From positions 5,166,001-5,230,000 of the forward strand of contig NZ_CP129137.1 of NCBI RefSeq assembly GCF_030406905.1: a DNA stretch of 64,000 bases, given 5' to 3'. Made by a program: the position numbers and the translations under genes. The notes below the pieces were generated by a model. The model did no database searches and was not told where the DNA came from. It saw nothing but the letters and a program-made list of their open reading frames with translations. The DNA comes from Streptomyces sp. HUAS CB01 (GTDB lineage: Bacteria; Actinomycetota; Actinomycetes; Streptomycetales; Streptomycetaceae). This document shows positions 29,805 to 37,879 of the stretch, one piece after another (position 1 is the stretch's first letter; the number at the start of each line of letters is the position of its first letter).

Positions 29805-29840
29805 CACGAGGCCACGGGGGGATGCCCCGGTGGCCTCGTG
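29805..29840. terminator. Second hairpin after dasD
   Basis: CACGAGGCCAC pairs with GTGGCCTCGTG (11 bp), and GGGG/CCCC pairs inside the loop. Together with the preceding palindrome it would give efficient termination. Confidence 0.55.
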
Positions 29841-30237
29841 CCTGTGCGGCCCCCGCCCCGATCCGATCCGATCCGTGCCCGGACCGGAGCCGGGGCCGGG
29901 CTCCGGGGGCGCCGGTTTCCGGCACGTCGCCGCCGCACGCCGTGGGCTGCACGTCGCCGGGCGCGTCCACGCGGCGCAGCGCTCGGCCCGGGCCCGGCGC
30001 GCCACGCGCCGCCCGGGCCGAGCCGCGTCGCCGCCGAGCTGCGCCCGACCCCGACCTCCGGCCGATGCCCGACCCCGACCGACGTGCGCCCGCCGTTCGG
30101 CGTTCGGCGTTCCGGAGCGTCCGGCTCCTGCGGGGCGGGTGGCGCACCGGCGGGCATCCCACGGAGCCCGGGGCCGGAACCGGGGCCCCGTAGGCGCTCC
30201 GGCGCGGCGCTGACCCCGTGCGTGCCGGTGCCTGTGC

Positions 30238-30641
30238 GCCGGCTCGTTCGTCGGTGGAGCGGGTGGGGTGTCCGGGGCGGTGTGCGGGGTCGCGGCCGTT
30301 TCGCCGAGGGGCCGGGCCCCGGGGCGTCGAGGGGTTGCGCCGGCTCGTTCGTCGGTGGAGCGGGTGGGGTGTCCGGGGCGGTGTGCGGGGTCGCGGCCGT
30401 TTCCCCGAGGGGCCGGGCCCCGGGGCGTCGAGGGGTTGCGCCGGCTCGTTCGTCGGTGGAGCGGGTGGGGTGTCCGGGGCGGTGTGCGGGGTCGCGGCCG
30501 TTTCCCCGAGGGGCCGGGCCCCGGGGCGTCGAGGGGTTGCGCCGGCTCGTTCGTCGGTGGAGCGGGTGGGGTGTCCCGGGCGGTGTGCGGGGCCGCCCCC
30601 GTCACCCCGAGGGGCCCGGCCCCGGGGCGTCGAGGGTCCTA
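30238..30641. repeat. 101-bp tandem repeat, four units
   Basis: Units start at 30238, 30339, 30440 and 30541. Each opens with GCCGGCTCGTTCGTCGGTGG. Units 1-3 are almost identical; unit 4 is diverged and ends exactly at the nagB stop codon. The period is not a multiple of three and the array is noncoding. Confidence 0.85.
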
Positions 30642-31424
30642 CAGGCCCTGCCAGTCCGGCTTGCTCGCGTACGTGTGGCGGAAGTAGTCCGCCAGCTTCA
30701 GCTTCGACGCCGCGGCCTCGTCGACCACCACCGTCGCGTGCGGGTGCAGTTGCAGCGCCGAAGCGGGGCACACGGCCGCGACGGGGCCCTCCACGCTCGC
30801 CGCGACCGCCTCCGCCTTGCCCTCCCCGGTGGCCAGCAGCACCAGGTGCCGGGCCTCCAGGATCGTGCCGATGCCCTGCGTGATGACGTGGTGCGGGACC
30901 TGCTCGATGTCGCCGTCGAAGAAGCGCGCGTTGTCCACGCGCGTCTGCTCGGTCAGCGTCTTGATCCTCGTCCGCGAGGCGAGCGAGGAGCACGGCTCGT
31001 TGAACCCGATGTGCCCGTCGGTGCCGATCCCCAGCAGCTGCAGGTCGACGCCCCCCGCCGCCGCAAGCGCCGCGTCGTACGCCTCGCAGGCGTCCTGGAC
31101 GTCCTCGGCGGAGCCGTCGGGGCCCATGAACGAGTCCGGGCTCAGCCCGAGCGGCTCCACGACCTCGCGCAGCACCACGGACCGGTACGACTCGGGGTGC
31201 CCGGCGGCCAGGCCCACGTACTCGTCGAGCTGCGCTATCCGGGCCCGGGAGACGTCCACGGCTCCGGCCCGCACCTCGGCGGCCAGGGCCTCGTAGACGG
31301 GCAGCGGCGTCGATCCGGTGGCCACCCCGAGCAGTGCGTCCGGCTTGCGGCGGAGCAGTTCCGCGATGCCCCGCGCGACGAGCTCCCCGCCCGCCTTGGC
31401 GTCCTGGACGATGACAACTTCCAC
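30639..31424 (-). CDS. nagB: Glucosamine-6-phosphate deaminase
   Basis: A 261-residue enzyme converting glucosamine-6-phosphate to fructose-6-phosphate and ammonia, feeding aminosugars into glycolysis. Family motifs are GVATGSTPLPVY near residue 33, QLDEYVGL (catalytic Asp) and GIGTDGHIGFNEP (Asp, His, Glu). The start is GTG 31424 with a weak Shine-Dalgarno. A dre site lies 28 bp upstream, so DasR should repress it. Its substrate is also the DasR effector. Confidence 0.94.
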   Translation of the reverse strand: MEVVIVQDAKAGGELVARGIAELLRRKPDALLGVATGSTPLPVYEALAAEVRAGAVDVSRARIAQLDEYVGLAAGHPESYRSVVLREVVEPLGLSPDSFMGPDGSAEDVQDACEAYDAALAAAGGVDLQLLGIGTDGHIGFNEPCSSLASRTRIKTLTEQTRVDNARFFDGDIEQVPHHVITQGIGTILEARHLVLLATGEGKAEAVAASVEGPVAAVCPASALQLHPHATVVVDEAAASKLKLADYFRHTYASKPDWQGL

Positions 31425-31451
31425 GCTGGGCCCCGATCGATTGAAAGGTCA

Positions 31452-31467
31452 TGTGGTATAGACCAAT
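31452..31467. promoter_or_regulatory. dre (DasR) operator between nagB and the SIS isomerase gene
   Basis: The 16-mer TGTGGTATAGACCAAT has the TGGT-N4-ACCA core of dre sites. It lies between two divergent aminosugar genes and could control both. Confidence 0.8.
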
Positions 31468-31573
31468 CTAGCAGAATGGGGTGGCGCCCCGGTGAATCCC
31501 GGCTGGCGGGGGTGTGGTCCCCCGTGGTCGACTGACCCCGGACGGCGCCCGGACCGCAGGGGAGGCACACGCC

Positions 31574-32644
31574 ATGTCCACCACGACGTCCGAGGGGCAC
31601 AGCGACCAGCCGGGCCGGATCATGTCCGGGGAGATCGACGAACAGCCCGCGGTCCTGCGCCGGATCCTCGCCGAGGGCGCGCCGCGCGTCCGCGAGGTCG
31701 CCGCCGCGATCGCCGGGCGGAAGCCCAGGTTCGTGCTCCTGACCGCCCGCGGCACGTCCGACAACGCCGCTCTCTACGCCAAGTACCTGCTGGAGATCCG
31801 GCTCGGGCTGCCCTGCGGGCTGACCTCGATGTCCACGACGACCGCCTACGGGGCGAAGCCGGACCTCACCGACGTGCTCGTGATCACGATCAGCCAGTCC
31901 GGCGGTTCACCGGACCTGGTCGCCTCCACCAGGGCGGCGCGCGAGGCCGGTGCGGTCACCCTCGCGGTCACGAACAACCCGGACTCGCCGCTGGCCGCGG
32001 TCTCCGAGTACCACGTCGACATCCTGGCGGGCCCGGAGAAGGCCCTGCCGGCGACCAAGACCTACACGGCCTCGCTCCTGTCGCTCTACCTGCTCGTCGA
32101 GGGGCTGCGCGGCGGGGACGGCGGGCCTGCGCACGTACTGCCCGGCCTGGTCGAGGAGGTCCTGGCCCGCAGGGACGAGGTGAGGCAGCTGGCCGCCCGT
32201 TACCGCTTCGCCGAGCGCATGGTCATCACCTCCCGCGGCTACGGCTACCCGACCGCCAAGGAGGCCGCGCTGAAGCTGATGGAGACGAGCTACATCCCCG
32301 CTCTCTCCTACTCGGGCGCCGATCTTCTGCACGGCCCGCTCGCCATGGTCGACAACATCTCCCCGGTGATCGCGGTGGTGACGGACGGCCGCGGCGGCGA
32401 GGCGCTGCAGCCGGTGCTCGACCGGCTGCGCGGCCGCGGCGCCGATCTCTTCGTCGTCGGGCCGAAGCCGCAGGTCGAGGCAGCCTCGGCGGGTTTCGTG
32501 CTGCCCACCGAGGGGGTGGCGGAGGAGGTCCAGCCGATCCTGGAGATCCTGCCGCTCCAGCTGCTGGCCTACGAGGTGACCATCGCCCGCGGCCAGGACC
32601 CCGACGCCCCGCGAGCCCTCGCCAAGGTGACCGAGACGCGCTGA
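31574..32644 (+). CDS. SIS-domain aminosugar isomerase/deaminase, GlmS-like without glutaminase
   Basis: A 356-residue protein with two SIS domains resembling the isomerase half of GlmS. The phosphosugar loop TISQSGGSPD, TKTYTASLLSL, the AKEAALKLMETSYI helix, the LLHGPLAM segment and the final APRALAKVTET follow the GlmS order, but the N-terminal glutaminase with its Cys1 is absent. AgaS and FrlB relatives act as deaminases or isomerases on sugar phosphates. ATG 31574 has GGGAGG upstream; an in-frame ATG at 31514 is less likely. The nearby dre site links it to aminosugar metabolism. Exact substrate unknown. Confidence 0.82.
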   Translation: MSTTTSEGHSDQPGRIMSGEIDEQPAVLRRILAEGAPRVREVAAAIAGRKPRFVLLTARGTSDNAALYAKYLLEIRLGLPCGLTSMSTTTAYGAKPDLTDVLVITISQSGGSPDLVASTRAAREAGAVTLAVTNNPDSPLAAVSEYHVDILAGPEKALPATKTYTASLLSLYLLVEGLRGGDGGPAHVLPGLVEEVLARRDEVRQLAARYRFAERMVITSRGYGYPTAKEAALKLMETSYIPALSYSGADLLHGPLAMVDNISPVIAVVTDGRGGEALQPVLDRLRGRGADLFVVGPKPQVEAASAGFVLPTEGVAEEVQPILEILPLQLLAYEVTIARGQDPDAPRALAKVTETR

Positions 32645-32653
32645 CCCGCACGT

Positions 32654-32707
32654 CACGGGCCGGAGCCCGCCGGGTCCGCACCCGGACCCGGCGGGCTCCG
32701 GCCCGTG
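32654..32707 (+). terminator. Strong terminator after the SIS gene
   Basis: A perfect 24-bp stem (32654-32677 with 32684-32707) and 6-nt loop begin 9 bp after the stop and are followed by AAAG. It is the longest perfect stem noticed in the window. Confidence 0.85.
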
Positions 32708-32727
32708 AAAGACCCGCGGGCCGCGGC

Positions 32728-32890
32728 GCCGGGACGGGACCCTCAACCCGTCCGGCACCGCAGCCCGGAGTTGCCGGCCGGCGGGTGTGCGGTCCCGATC
32801 GGCCGTGTGGAGGTCCTCGGCGCAGTCAGGGCAGAGAGCGCCGGGTCCTCGGTCCACCCTCCTGTGCGGGGAGGGCGGAGGTCTTCTGTT
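32728..32890 (-). ncRNA. Candidate small RNA, positional match to scr5239
   Basis: The 335-bp gap before the histidine kinase has no gene but holds three hairpins: 32728-32756, 32818-32843 and 32854-32878. The last pairs fully only as minus-strand RNA, where its odd position becomes a G-U wobble instead of an A-C mismatch. From memory, S. coelicolor makes a conserved sRNA of about 159 nt, scr5239, just upstream of the orthologous kinase gene. Ends and strand here are inferred. Confidence 0.4.
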
Positions 32891-32930
32891 CGTCCGTCGT
32901 CCGGATCGTGATCCGGTACAACGGTGTCAT

Positions 32931-32946
32931 TCTGGACTAGACCATT
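32931..32946. promoter_or_regulatory. dre (DasR) operator upstream of the histidine kinase
   Basis: TCTGGACTAGACCATT has the TGG-x-CTAGACCA core of dre. It lies 97 bp before the kinase GTG and about 40 bp before the putative 5' end of the minus-strand sRNA. Confidence 0.75.
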
Positions 32947-33042
32947 CTGCCGTGTCCATCCATCTGCACACGCAGTTTCCGGGCCCATCCTCCACCACGG
33001 AGGCCCGTCCCGTCAGGTCCTCACCAAAGGTACGCTCACAAC

Positions 33043-34518
33043 GTGCCCTCCATGAACGACCTCGTACGCCAGCACACCGCTCTGAGTGAGTCCGACCTCG
33101 AGTGGCTGCACCTGCTGGTCTCGGAGTGGCAGTTGCTCTCCGACCTCTCCTTCGCGGACCTCGTCCTCTGGGTCCCCACCCTGGACGGCACACGATACGT
33201 CTCCGTCGCCCAGATGCGGCCCAACACGGGCCCCACCTCCTACCAGGACGACATGGTCGGGCATCTGGTTCCCCGCGGCCGCCGTCCGCTGCTCGACGCC
33301 GCGCTCGACGAGGGCCGCATCGTGCGCGAGGGCGACCCCGAGTGGCGCGAGGAGGTCCCGGTACGGGTCGAGTCCATCCCCGTACGGCGTGACGGCCGGG
33401 TCCTCGGTGTGATCGCGCGCAACACCAACCTGCTCACGGTGCGGACCCCGAGCCGGCTCGAGCTCACCTATCTGCAGTCCGCGTCCGACCTCGCCCAGAT
33501 GATCGCCGCCGGCGCGTTCCCGTTCCCCGAGCAGCAGGTCGACATGGACGCCTCGCCGCGCGCAGGTGACGGACTCATCCGCCTCGACGCCGACGGGGTC
33601 GTCCAGTACGCGTCGCCGAACGCGCTGTCCGCGTACCACCGGCTCGGCCTCGCCGCCGACCTGGTCGGACAGCACCTGGGCCAGATCACGGCCGAACTCG
33701 CCCCGTCGCGGGGCCCCGTCGACGAGGCCCTGGTCAAGCTCGCCAGCGGCTACGCGCCCCGGGAGGCCGAGGTCGAGGGCAACGGGGGAGTCATCCAGCT
33801 CCGCGCCATCCCGCTGAAGCCCAAGGGCACCCGCATCGGCTCCCTCGTCCTGCTCCGCGACGTCACCGAACTCCGCCGCCGCGAACGCGAGTTGATCACC
33901 AAGGACGCCACCATCCGGGAGATCCACCACCGGGTGAAGAATAACCTCCAGACGGTCGCGGCCCTGCTGCGCCTCCAGGCCCGGCGGATGGACTCCGTGC
34001 GCGGCCGGGAGGCCCTCAACGAGGCGGTCCGCCGGGTCGGTTCCATCGCCATCGTCCATGAGACGCTGTCCCAGAACCTGGACGAGCGGGTCGAGTTCGA
34101 CGAGATCGCCGACCGGGTGCTCGCCATGGTGGCGGAGATCTCCCCCGGCAAGGTCGAGTGCCGGCGCAGCGGTCGCTGCGGGATCCTCGACGCCGAGGTC
34201 GCCACACCGCTCTCCATGGTCCTGACCGAAGTCCTGCAGAACGCGCTGGAGCACGCCTTCGCGCCGGGGGAGCACGGCACGGTCGAGGTGTCGGCGGTGC
34301 GCGGCGGCCCCCGCTCGGCCGAGCGTCTGCTGATCACCGTGCAGGACGACGGCCGCGGGCTGCCCGAGGACTTCGACCCGCAGACGGCGGGAAACCTGGG
34401 ACTCCAGATCGTCAGGACCCTGGTGGAGGGGGAGTTGGGCGGCACCTTCGACATGAAGCCGGCCGCCGGGCGGGGGACGCGGGTCGTCCTCGACATTCCC
34501 GTACAGAGCCAGAAGTAG
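33043..34518 (+). CDS. PdtaS-like sensor histidine kinase
   Basis: A 491-residue cytosolic kinase. A GAF-like H_kinase_N domain covers about residues 5-150 and a PAS region 185-285. The HisKA_2 phosphoacceptor (EIHHRVKNNLQTVAALL, His near 295) and a HATPase_c domain (EVLQNALEHAF, DDGRGLP, GNLGLQIV) follow. This is the domain order of mycobacterial PdtaS, whose partner PdtaR is an ANTAR RNA-binding antiterminator. No response regulator is adjacent. GTG 33043 or ATG 33052 could start it. The dre site upstream suggests aminosugar-linked control. Confidence 0.88.
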   Translation: MPSMNDLVRQHTALSESDLEWLHLLVSEWQLLSDLSFADLVLWVPTLDGTRYVSVAQMRPNTGPTSYQDDMVGHLVPRGRRPLLDAALDEGRIVREGDPEWREEVPVRVESIPVRRDGRVLGVIARNTNLLTVRTPSRLELTYLQSASDLAQMIAAGAFPFPEQQVDMDASPRAGDGLIRLDADGVVQYASPNALSAYHRLGLAADLVGQHLGQITAELAPSRGPVDEALVKLASGYAPREAEVEGNGGVIQLRAIPLKPKGTRIGSLVLLRDVTELRRRERELITKDATIREIHHRVKNNLQTVAALLRLQARRMDSVRGREALNEAVRRVGSIAIVHETLSQNLDERVEFDEIADRVLAMVAEISPGKVECRRSGRCGILDAEVATPLSMVLTEVLQNALEHAFAPGEHGTVEVSAVRGGPRSAERLLITVQDDGRGLPEDFDPQTAGNLGLQIVRTLVEGELGGTFDMKPAAGRGTRVVLDIPVQSQK

Positions 34519-34592
34519 CCCCGGACCTCCCGGGCACCGCGGGCTTCCGGGCCGTTCGTTCGCCGAGCCGCTCGTTCGCCCGTGCACAGCAG

Positions 34593-34627
34593 CGAGCCCC
34601 GGACCGTTCGTGATGGTCCGGGGCTCG
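34593..34627. terminator. Bidirectional terminator between the kinase gene and wblE
   Basis: A 13-bp stem (CGAGCCCCGGACC and its complement) with a 9-nt loop lies between convergent genes, 74 bp after the kinase stop and 96 bp after the wblE stop. Confidence 0.7.
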
Positions 34628-34723
34628 AGAGCTTCGGGATACTGCTGCGCGCTGCGGCTCGGGGGCGGTGAATGCGTACTCGCCGTACGCGCCGCCGGGC
34701 TCAGGCTGTTAGCAGGGGGCCGT

Positions 34724-34981
34724 TCAGGCGCTGGCGTTGCGCGCCCGGTTGCGGGCGGCGCGGCGCTTCATAGCGCGGCGCTCGTCCTCGCTGAGGCCAC
34801 CCCAGACGCCGGAGTCCTGGCCGGACTCGAGCGCCCACTGCAGGCACTGCTCCATGACGGGGCAGCGACGGCAGACGGCCTTGGCTTCCTCGATCTGCAG
34901 CAGCGCAGGACCGGTGTTGCCGATGGGGAAGAACAGCTCGGGGTCTTCCTCGCGGCAAACGGCGTTGTGACGCCAGTCCAT
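34724..34981 (-). CDS. wblE: WhiB-like iron-sulfur regulator WblE
   Basis: An 85-residue Wbl protein. The four [4Fe-4S] Cys ligands are in HNAVC (residue 9), AVCRRC (two) and MEQC. The G-V-W-G-G turn follows, and the basic tail KRRAARNRARN binds DNA. The sequence is of the WhiB1/WblE clade, which partners the housekeeping sigma factor and senses nitric oxide in mycobacteria. ATG 34981 has GAGAGGTAG upstream and gives MDWRHNAVCREEDPELFF. It lies next to sigH as in S. coelicolor. Confidence 0.93.
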   Translation of the reverse strand: MDWRHNAVCREEDPELFFPIGNTGPALLQIEEAKAVCRRCPVMEQCLQWALESGQDSGVWGGLSEDERRAMKRRAARNRARNASA

Positions 34982-35297
34982 GGCTGCTACCTCTCTTGGT
35001 ATTACGTGCAGGTTGCTTGTGAATGTGAACGCTTTCACGAATCCCCCCGCAAGTGAAGGGCCGACACCCAGGTGAACTGGTTGTGGTCCAGGTTGAGGAG
35101 GGGTTCTGGCTCTCCGTGGAGGCCGGTCCTGCGGGCCGTCCCGATCGCCATGTAGAGATTCGCAAACCTCGGCGGCGGATACAACCCCTTCCGGAAAGTT
35201 TTTTTTGATTCCTCGGTGTCGACTAGGTCACAGCCGTACTTCCATGGGGTGGACCCGCGCCTAAACGTTCGAGTGGAAGGACTTTTGCCCCTTCCGC
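34982..35297 (-). promoter_or_regulatory. Long wblE upstream region
   Basis: A 316-bp gene-free leader/promoter region. It contains GTGAA-CGCT-TTCAC (35025-35038), an inverted repeat 44 bp from the start codon, and a run of eight T near 35201-35209, unusual for this genome. No sigma consensus could be assigned. Confidence 0.4.
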
Positions 35298-36266
35298 TCA
35301 CACAATCACACGCAGTGCACGGCGTACGCCTGTGAACGTCACGCTGCTGCGCAGTCCCAGGTGGTCGCCGTCCATCTGGAAAGGCAGTGCCACCTTCGAA
35401 TGCAAGGTGAAGTCGGTGAGGTCGTGAAAAGAGCCCACGTGCTTTCCGCGCGGCCCCCGATCCGGGGTCGAGGTGAGCAGCTGGGTCGCGTAGCGGGCCA
35501 GGGCGGCGGTCGACAGCCGGCTCAGGCCGAGGACGTCCAGGGCGGTGTCGAAGGAGGCCGCCGGCGCCGCGTACACCGGACGATTCCCCAGGTAGGTCCA
35601 GGGGGAGGTGTTGCAGACGATGGCCAGCACCAGCTCGCGCACGGGGTCCGCCCCGGGGCGTTCCAGGGTGATCGCGCCGCTGCGGCGGTGCGGGTCGGCG
35701 AGGAACTGCCGTGCCGCCTGGCGTATGTAGAGGGAGTGCGTCGAGATCCTGCCGCGCTCGCGCTGCTGTTCGACCCGGCCGACGACGCCGGCGTCGAAGC
35801 CGAAACCGGCGCAGAACGTGAACCAGCGGGGCGGAACGCCCTCGTCCGGGGTGCCCGGCGTGCCGGCCGCTATGCCGAGACCGACCGTCCGGCCGCTGCC
35901 CGTCTCCAGGGCGTCCAGGATCGCGCCGGTGGCCTCCACGGCGTCGTTCGGCAGACCCAGGGCACGGGCGAAGACGTTCGTGGATCCGCCGGGCACGACG
36001 GCGAGGCGCGGCAGGCCGTCGGGATCCGGGCCGGCGTGCAGCAGCCCGTTCACGACCTCGTTGACCGTGCCGTCGCCGCCCAGCGCCACGACCAGGCCGA
36101 TGTCGTCGGAGTCGGCGGCGCGGCGGCCCAGGTCGCGGGCATGGCCCCGGTACTCGGTCGTGACGGCCTCCAGCTTCATCTCGCTCGCGAGGGCGTGGAT
36201 GAGGACGTCACGGGTGCGGGCACTGGTGGTGGTTGCTGCCGGATTGACCACGAGGAGTGCGCGCAT
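35298..36266 (-). CDS. Diacylglycerol kinase / lipid kinase family protein
   Basis: A 322-residue DAGK-catalytic fold protein. The nucleotide loop ALGGDGTVNEVVNG is near residue 68, PGGSTNVFARALGLP near 100, and the C-terminal SLDxD-like region includes FQMDGDHLG. Family members phosphorylate diacylglycerol, sphingosine or related lipids with ATP. ATG 36266 gives MRALLVVNPAATTTS, the family start; the open frame to 36296 lacks support. Confidence 0.88.
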   Translation of the reverse strand: MRALLVVNPAATTTSARTRDVLIHALASEMKLEAVTTEYRGHARDLGRRAADSDDIGLVVALGGDGTVNEVVNGLLHAGPDPDGLPRLAVVPGGSTNVFARALGLPNDAVEATGAILDALETGSGRTVGLGIAAGTPGTPDEGVPPRWFTFCAGFGFDAGVVGRVEQQRERGRISTHSLYIRQAARQFLADPHRRSGAITLERPGADPVRELVLAIVCNTSPWTYLGNRPVYAAPAASFDTALDVLGLSRLSTAALARYATQLLTSTPDRGPRGKHVGSFHDLTDFTLHSKVALPFQMDGDHLGLRSSVTFTGVRRALRVIV

Positions 36267-36370
36267 GGCCGCCAGAGTACCTACCACGGGGTACACGTCC
36301 CAGTCCGGGGCGAGCGGCCCTCCCCGGACCGTCCCGCGGGGCGGCCCGGGTACGGGGCTACCCTGCAGGG

Positions 36371-36805
36371 GTGAGCAGTGCTGAGCAGACCCCTGAGACC
36401 CTCCCCGGCGCCCCCGCGAAGCGGCCGGGCCGGCTGACCGCGGCGGCGGGCCTGTGCGGGCTCGAGGCCCTGGCCCTGTTCGCCGGTGGCCTCTACATGC
36501 TGGTCTCGGGCCTGACCGGCGACCCCGAGAGCACGTCGCAGGCCGAGACCGGTGGCGTGACCCTGATCGCGCTCGGCGTCATCCCCCTGCTCGCGGCACG
36601 CGGGCTGCTGCTCCGGCGCAGCTGGAGCCGCGGCCCCGCACTCATCACACAGATCATGGCACTGCCGGTGGCCTGGACCCTGCTGCGCTCGTCGGGCGCG
36701 CTGATCCCCGCGGGCATCGTCCTCGCGGTCGTGGCCGTCACCTCGCTGGCCCTGCTCCTGAACCCGCGCACGACGGAGGCGCTGGGCATCCGCGGCCGCG
36801 CGTAG
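36371..36805 (+). CDS. Small four-helix membrane protein
   Basis: A 144-residue protein with four predicted membrane helices after a 20-residue Pro-rich N-terminus (LTAAAGLCGLEALALFAGGLYML; GVTLIALGVIPLLAARGLLL; two more near 85 and 105). Common in streptomycetes; function unknown. GTG 36371 lies eight bases after a TACCCT -10-like hexamer, so a leaderless transcript is likely. Confidence 0.72.
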   Translation: MSSAEQTPETLPGAPAKRPGRLTAAAGLCGLEALALFAGGLYMLVSGLTGDPESTSQAETGGVTLIALGVIPLLAARGLLLRRSWSRGPALITQIMALPVAWTLLRSSGALIPAGIVLAVVAVTSLALLLNPRTTEALGIRGRA

Positions 36806-36859
36806 CCCCCGGCGGCCGGGGCGGGTGCGTGGTCGCCCGTCCGCAACCGCCGGAGGTCG

Positions 36860-37879
36860 TCACTCCTCGACGAGGAGCTTTTCGCGGAGCTGTGCGAGCG
36901 TGCGCGCCAGGAGGCGGGAGACGTGCATCTGGGAGATGCCGACCTCCTGGGCGATCTGCGACTGCGTCATGTTGCCGAAGAAGCGAAGGAGCAGAATCCG
37001 CTTCTCCCGGGGCGGCAGGTCCTCCAGCAGCGGCTTCAGCGACTCGCGGTACTCGACGCCCTCCAACGCCTCGTCCTCGGCGCCCAGGGTGTCCGCGACC
37101 GCCGGGGACTCGTCGTCGGTGTCGGGGACGTCCAGGGACAGTGTCGAGTACGCGTTGGCGGACTCCAGGCCCTCCAGGACCTCCTCCTCCGAGATGCCGA
37201 GGCGCTCGGCGAGCTCGTGGACCGTGGGGGAGCGGCCGTGCTGCTGGGACAGTTCCGCCGTCGCCGTGGTCAGCGCGAGCCGCAGTTCCTGCAGACGCCG
37301 CGGCACCCGCACCGCCCAGCCCTTGTCGCGGAAGTGCCGCTTGATCTCGCCCACGACCGTCGGCGTCGCGTACGTCGAGAACTCGACGCCCCGGTCGGGG
37401 TCGAACCGGTCCACGGACTTGATCAGCCCGATCGTCGCGACCTGGGTCAGGTCGTCGAGGGGCTCGCCGCGGTTGCGGAAGCGGCGGGCCAGGTGCTCCA
37501 CCAGGGGCAGGTGCATCCGCACCAGCTGGTTGCGGAGCTCGGCGCGCTCGGGGGAGCCCTCCGGGAGTTTGCGCAGCGCGATGAACATCGACCGCGCCTC
37601 GCTCCGGTCGTTCGGAGCGTGGTGACCGTGTTCCTTGAGGTCGTGCTCGTGCTCGCTCATGGCCGCCCTCTGCCAGTGCTTCGCCTGGGAGGTACCCCCA
37701 GCCTGCTTCTGCTCCGCCGCGGCCGGGAGGCCGTCACGCTCGTCCACCGGGTGCGGCCTGGCCTGCTGCTCCGGGATGCCCGCCGGCGCGCCGCCCGGCT
37801 CCGCAGGAGCCGTGCGCCCGCTGTTCGGCGTTCCGGGAATCCGCTCCTCGTCGCGCACCGGACCGTCCCCGTCCCTCAC
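36860..37879 (-). CDS. sigH: Stress-response sigma factor SigH (SigB/SigF family)
   Basis: A 339-residue group-III sigma factor. Regions 2 (residues 110-175, DDLTQVATIGLIKSVDRFDP, EFSTYATPTVVGEIKRHFRD), 3 and 4 (MTQSQIAQEVGISQMHVSRLLARTL) are complete. The first 75 residues are a disordered Pro/Gln/Glu-rich extension. GTG 37879 overlaps the ushX stop (GTGA). An internal ATG at 37660 with GAGGG upstream would give a 266-residue form; multiple SigH forms are known in S. coelicolor. It acts in osmotic stress and septation, and is held by the anti-sigma factor UshX. Confidence 0.92.
   Translation of the reverse strand: MRDGDGPVRDEERIPGTPNSGRTAPAEPGGAPAGIPEQQARPHPVDERDGLPAAAEQKQAGGTSQAKHWQRAAMSEHEHDLKEHGHHAPNDRSEARSMFIALRKLPEGSPERAELRNQLVRMHLPLVEHLARRFRNRGEPLDDLTQVATIGLIKSVDRFDPDRGVEFSTYATPTVVGEIKRHFRDKGWAVRVPRRLQELRLALTTATAELSQQHGRSPTVHELAERLGISEEEVLEGLESANAYSTLSLDVPDTDDESPAVADTLGAEDEALEGVEYRESLKPLLEDLPPREKRILLLRFFGNMTQSQIAQEVGISQMHVSRLLARTLAQLREKLLVEE

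Larger units (their letters stand above)
29568..30638. other. Gene-free spacer between dasD and nagB with hairpins and repeats
   Basis: About 1.07 kb between convergent genes. All open frames are biased shadows with low-complexity products. The left half has two strong hairpins, the middle (29.9-30.2 kb) is GC-rich without recognisable structure, and the right part is a 101-bp tandem repeat. No gene is supported. Confidence 0.7.

Noticed and set aside
29100..31452. Very long minus-strand open frames across the dasD-nagB region
   Set aside because: They are GC-bias shadows of dasD and nagB joined through the noncoding 101-bp repeat. Their products are Pro/Arg/Gly-rich without domains.
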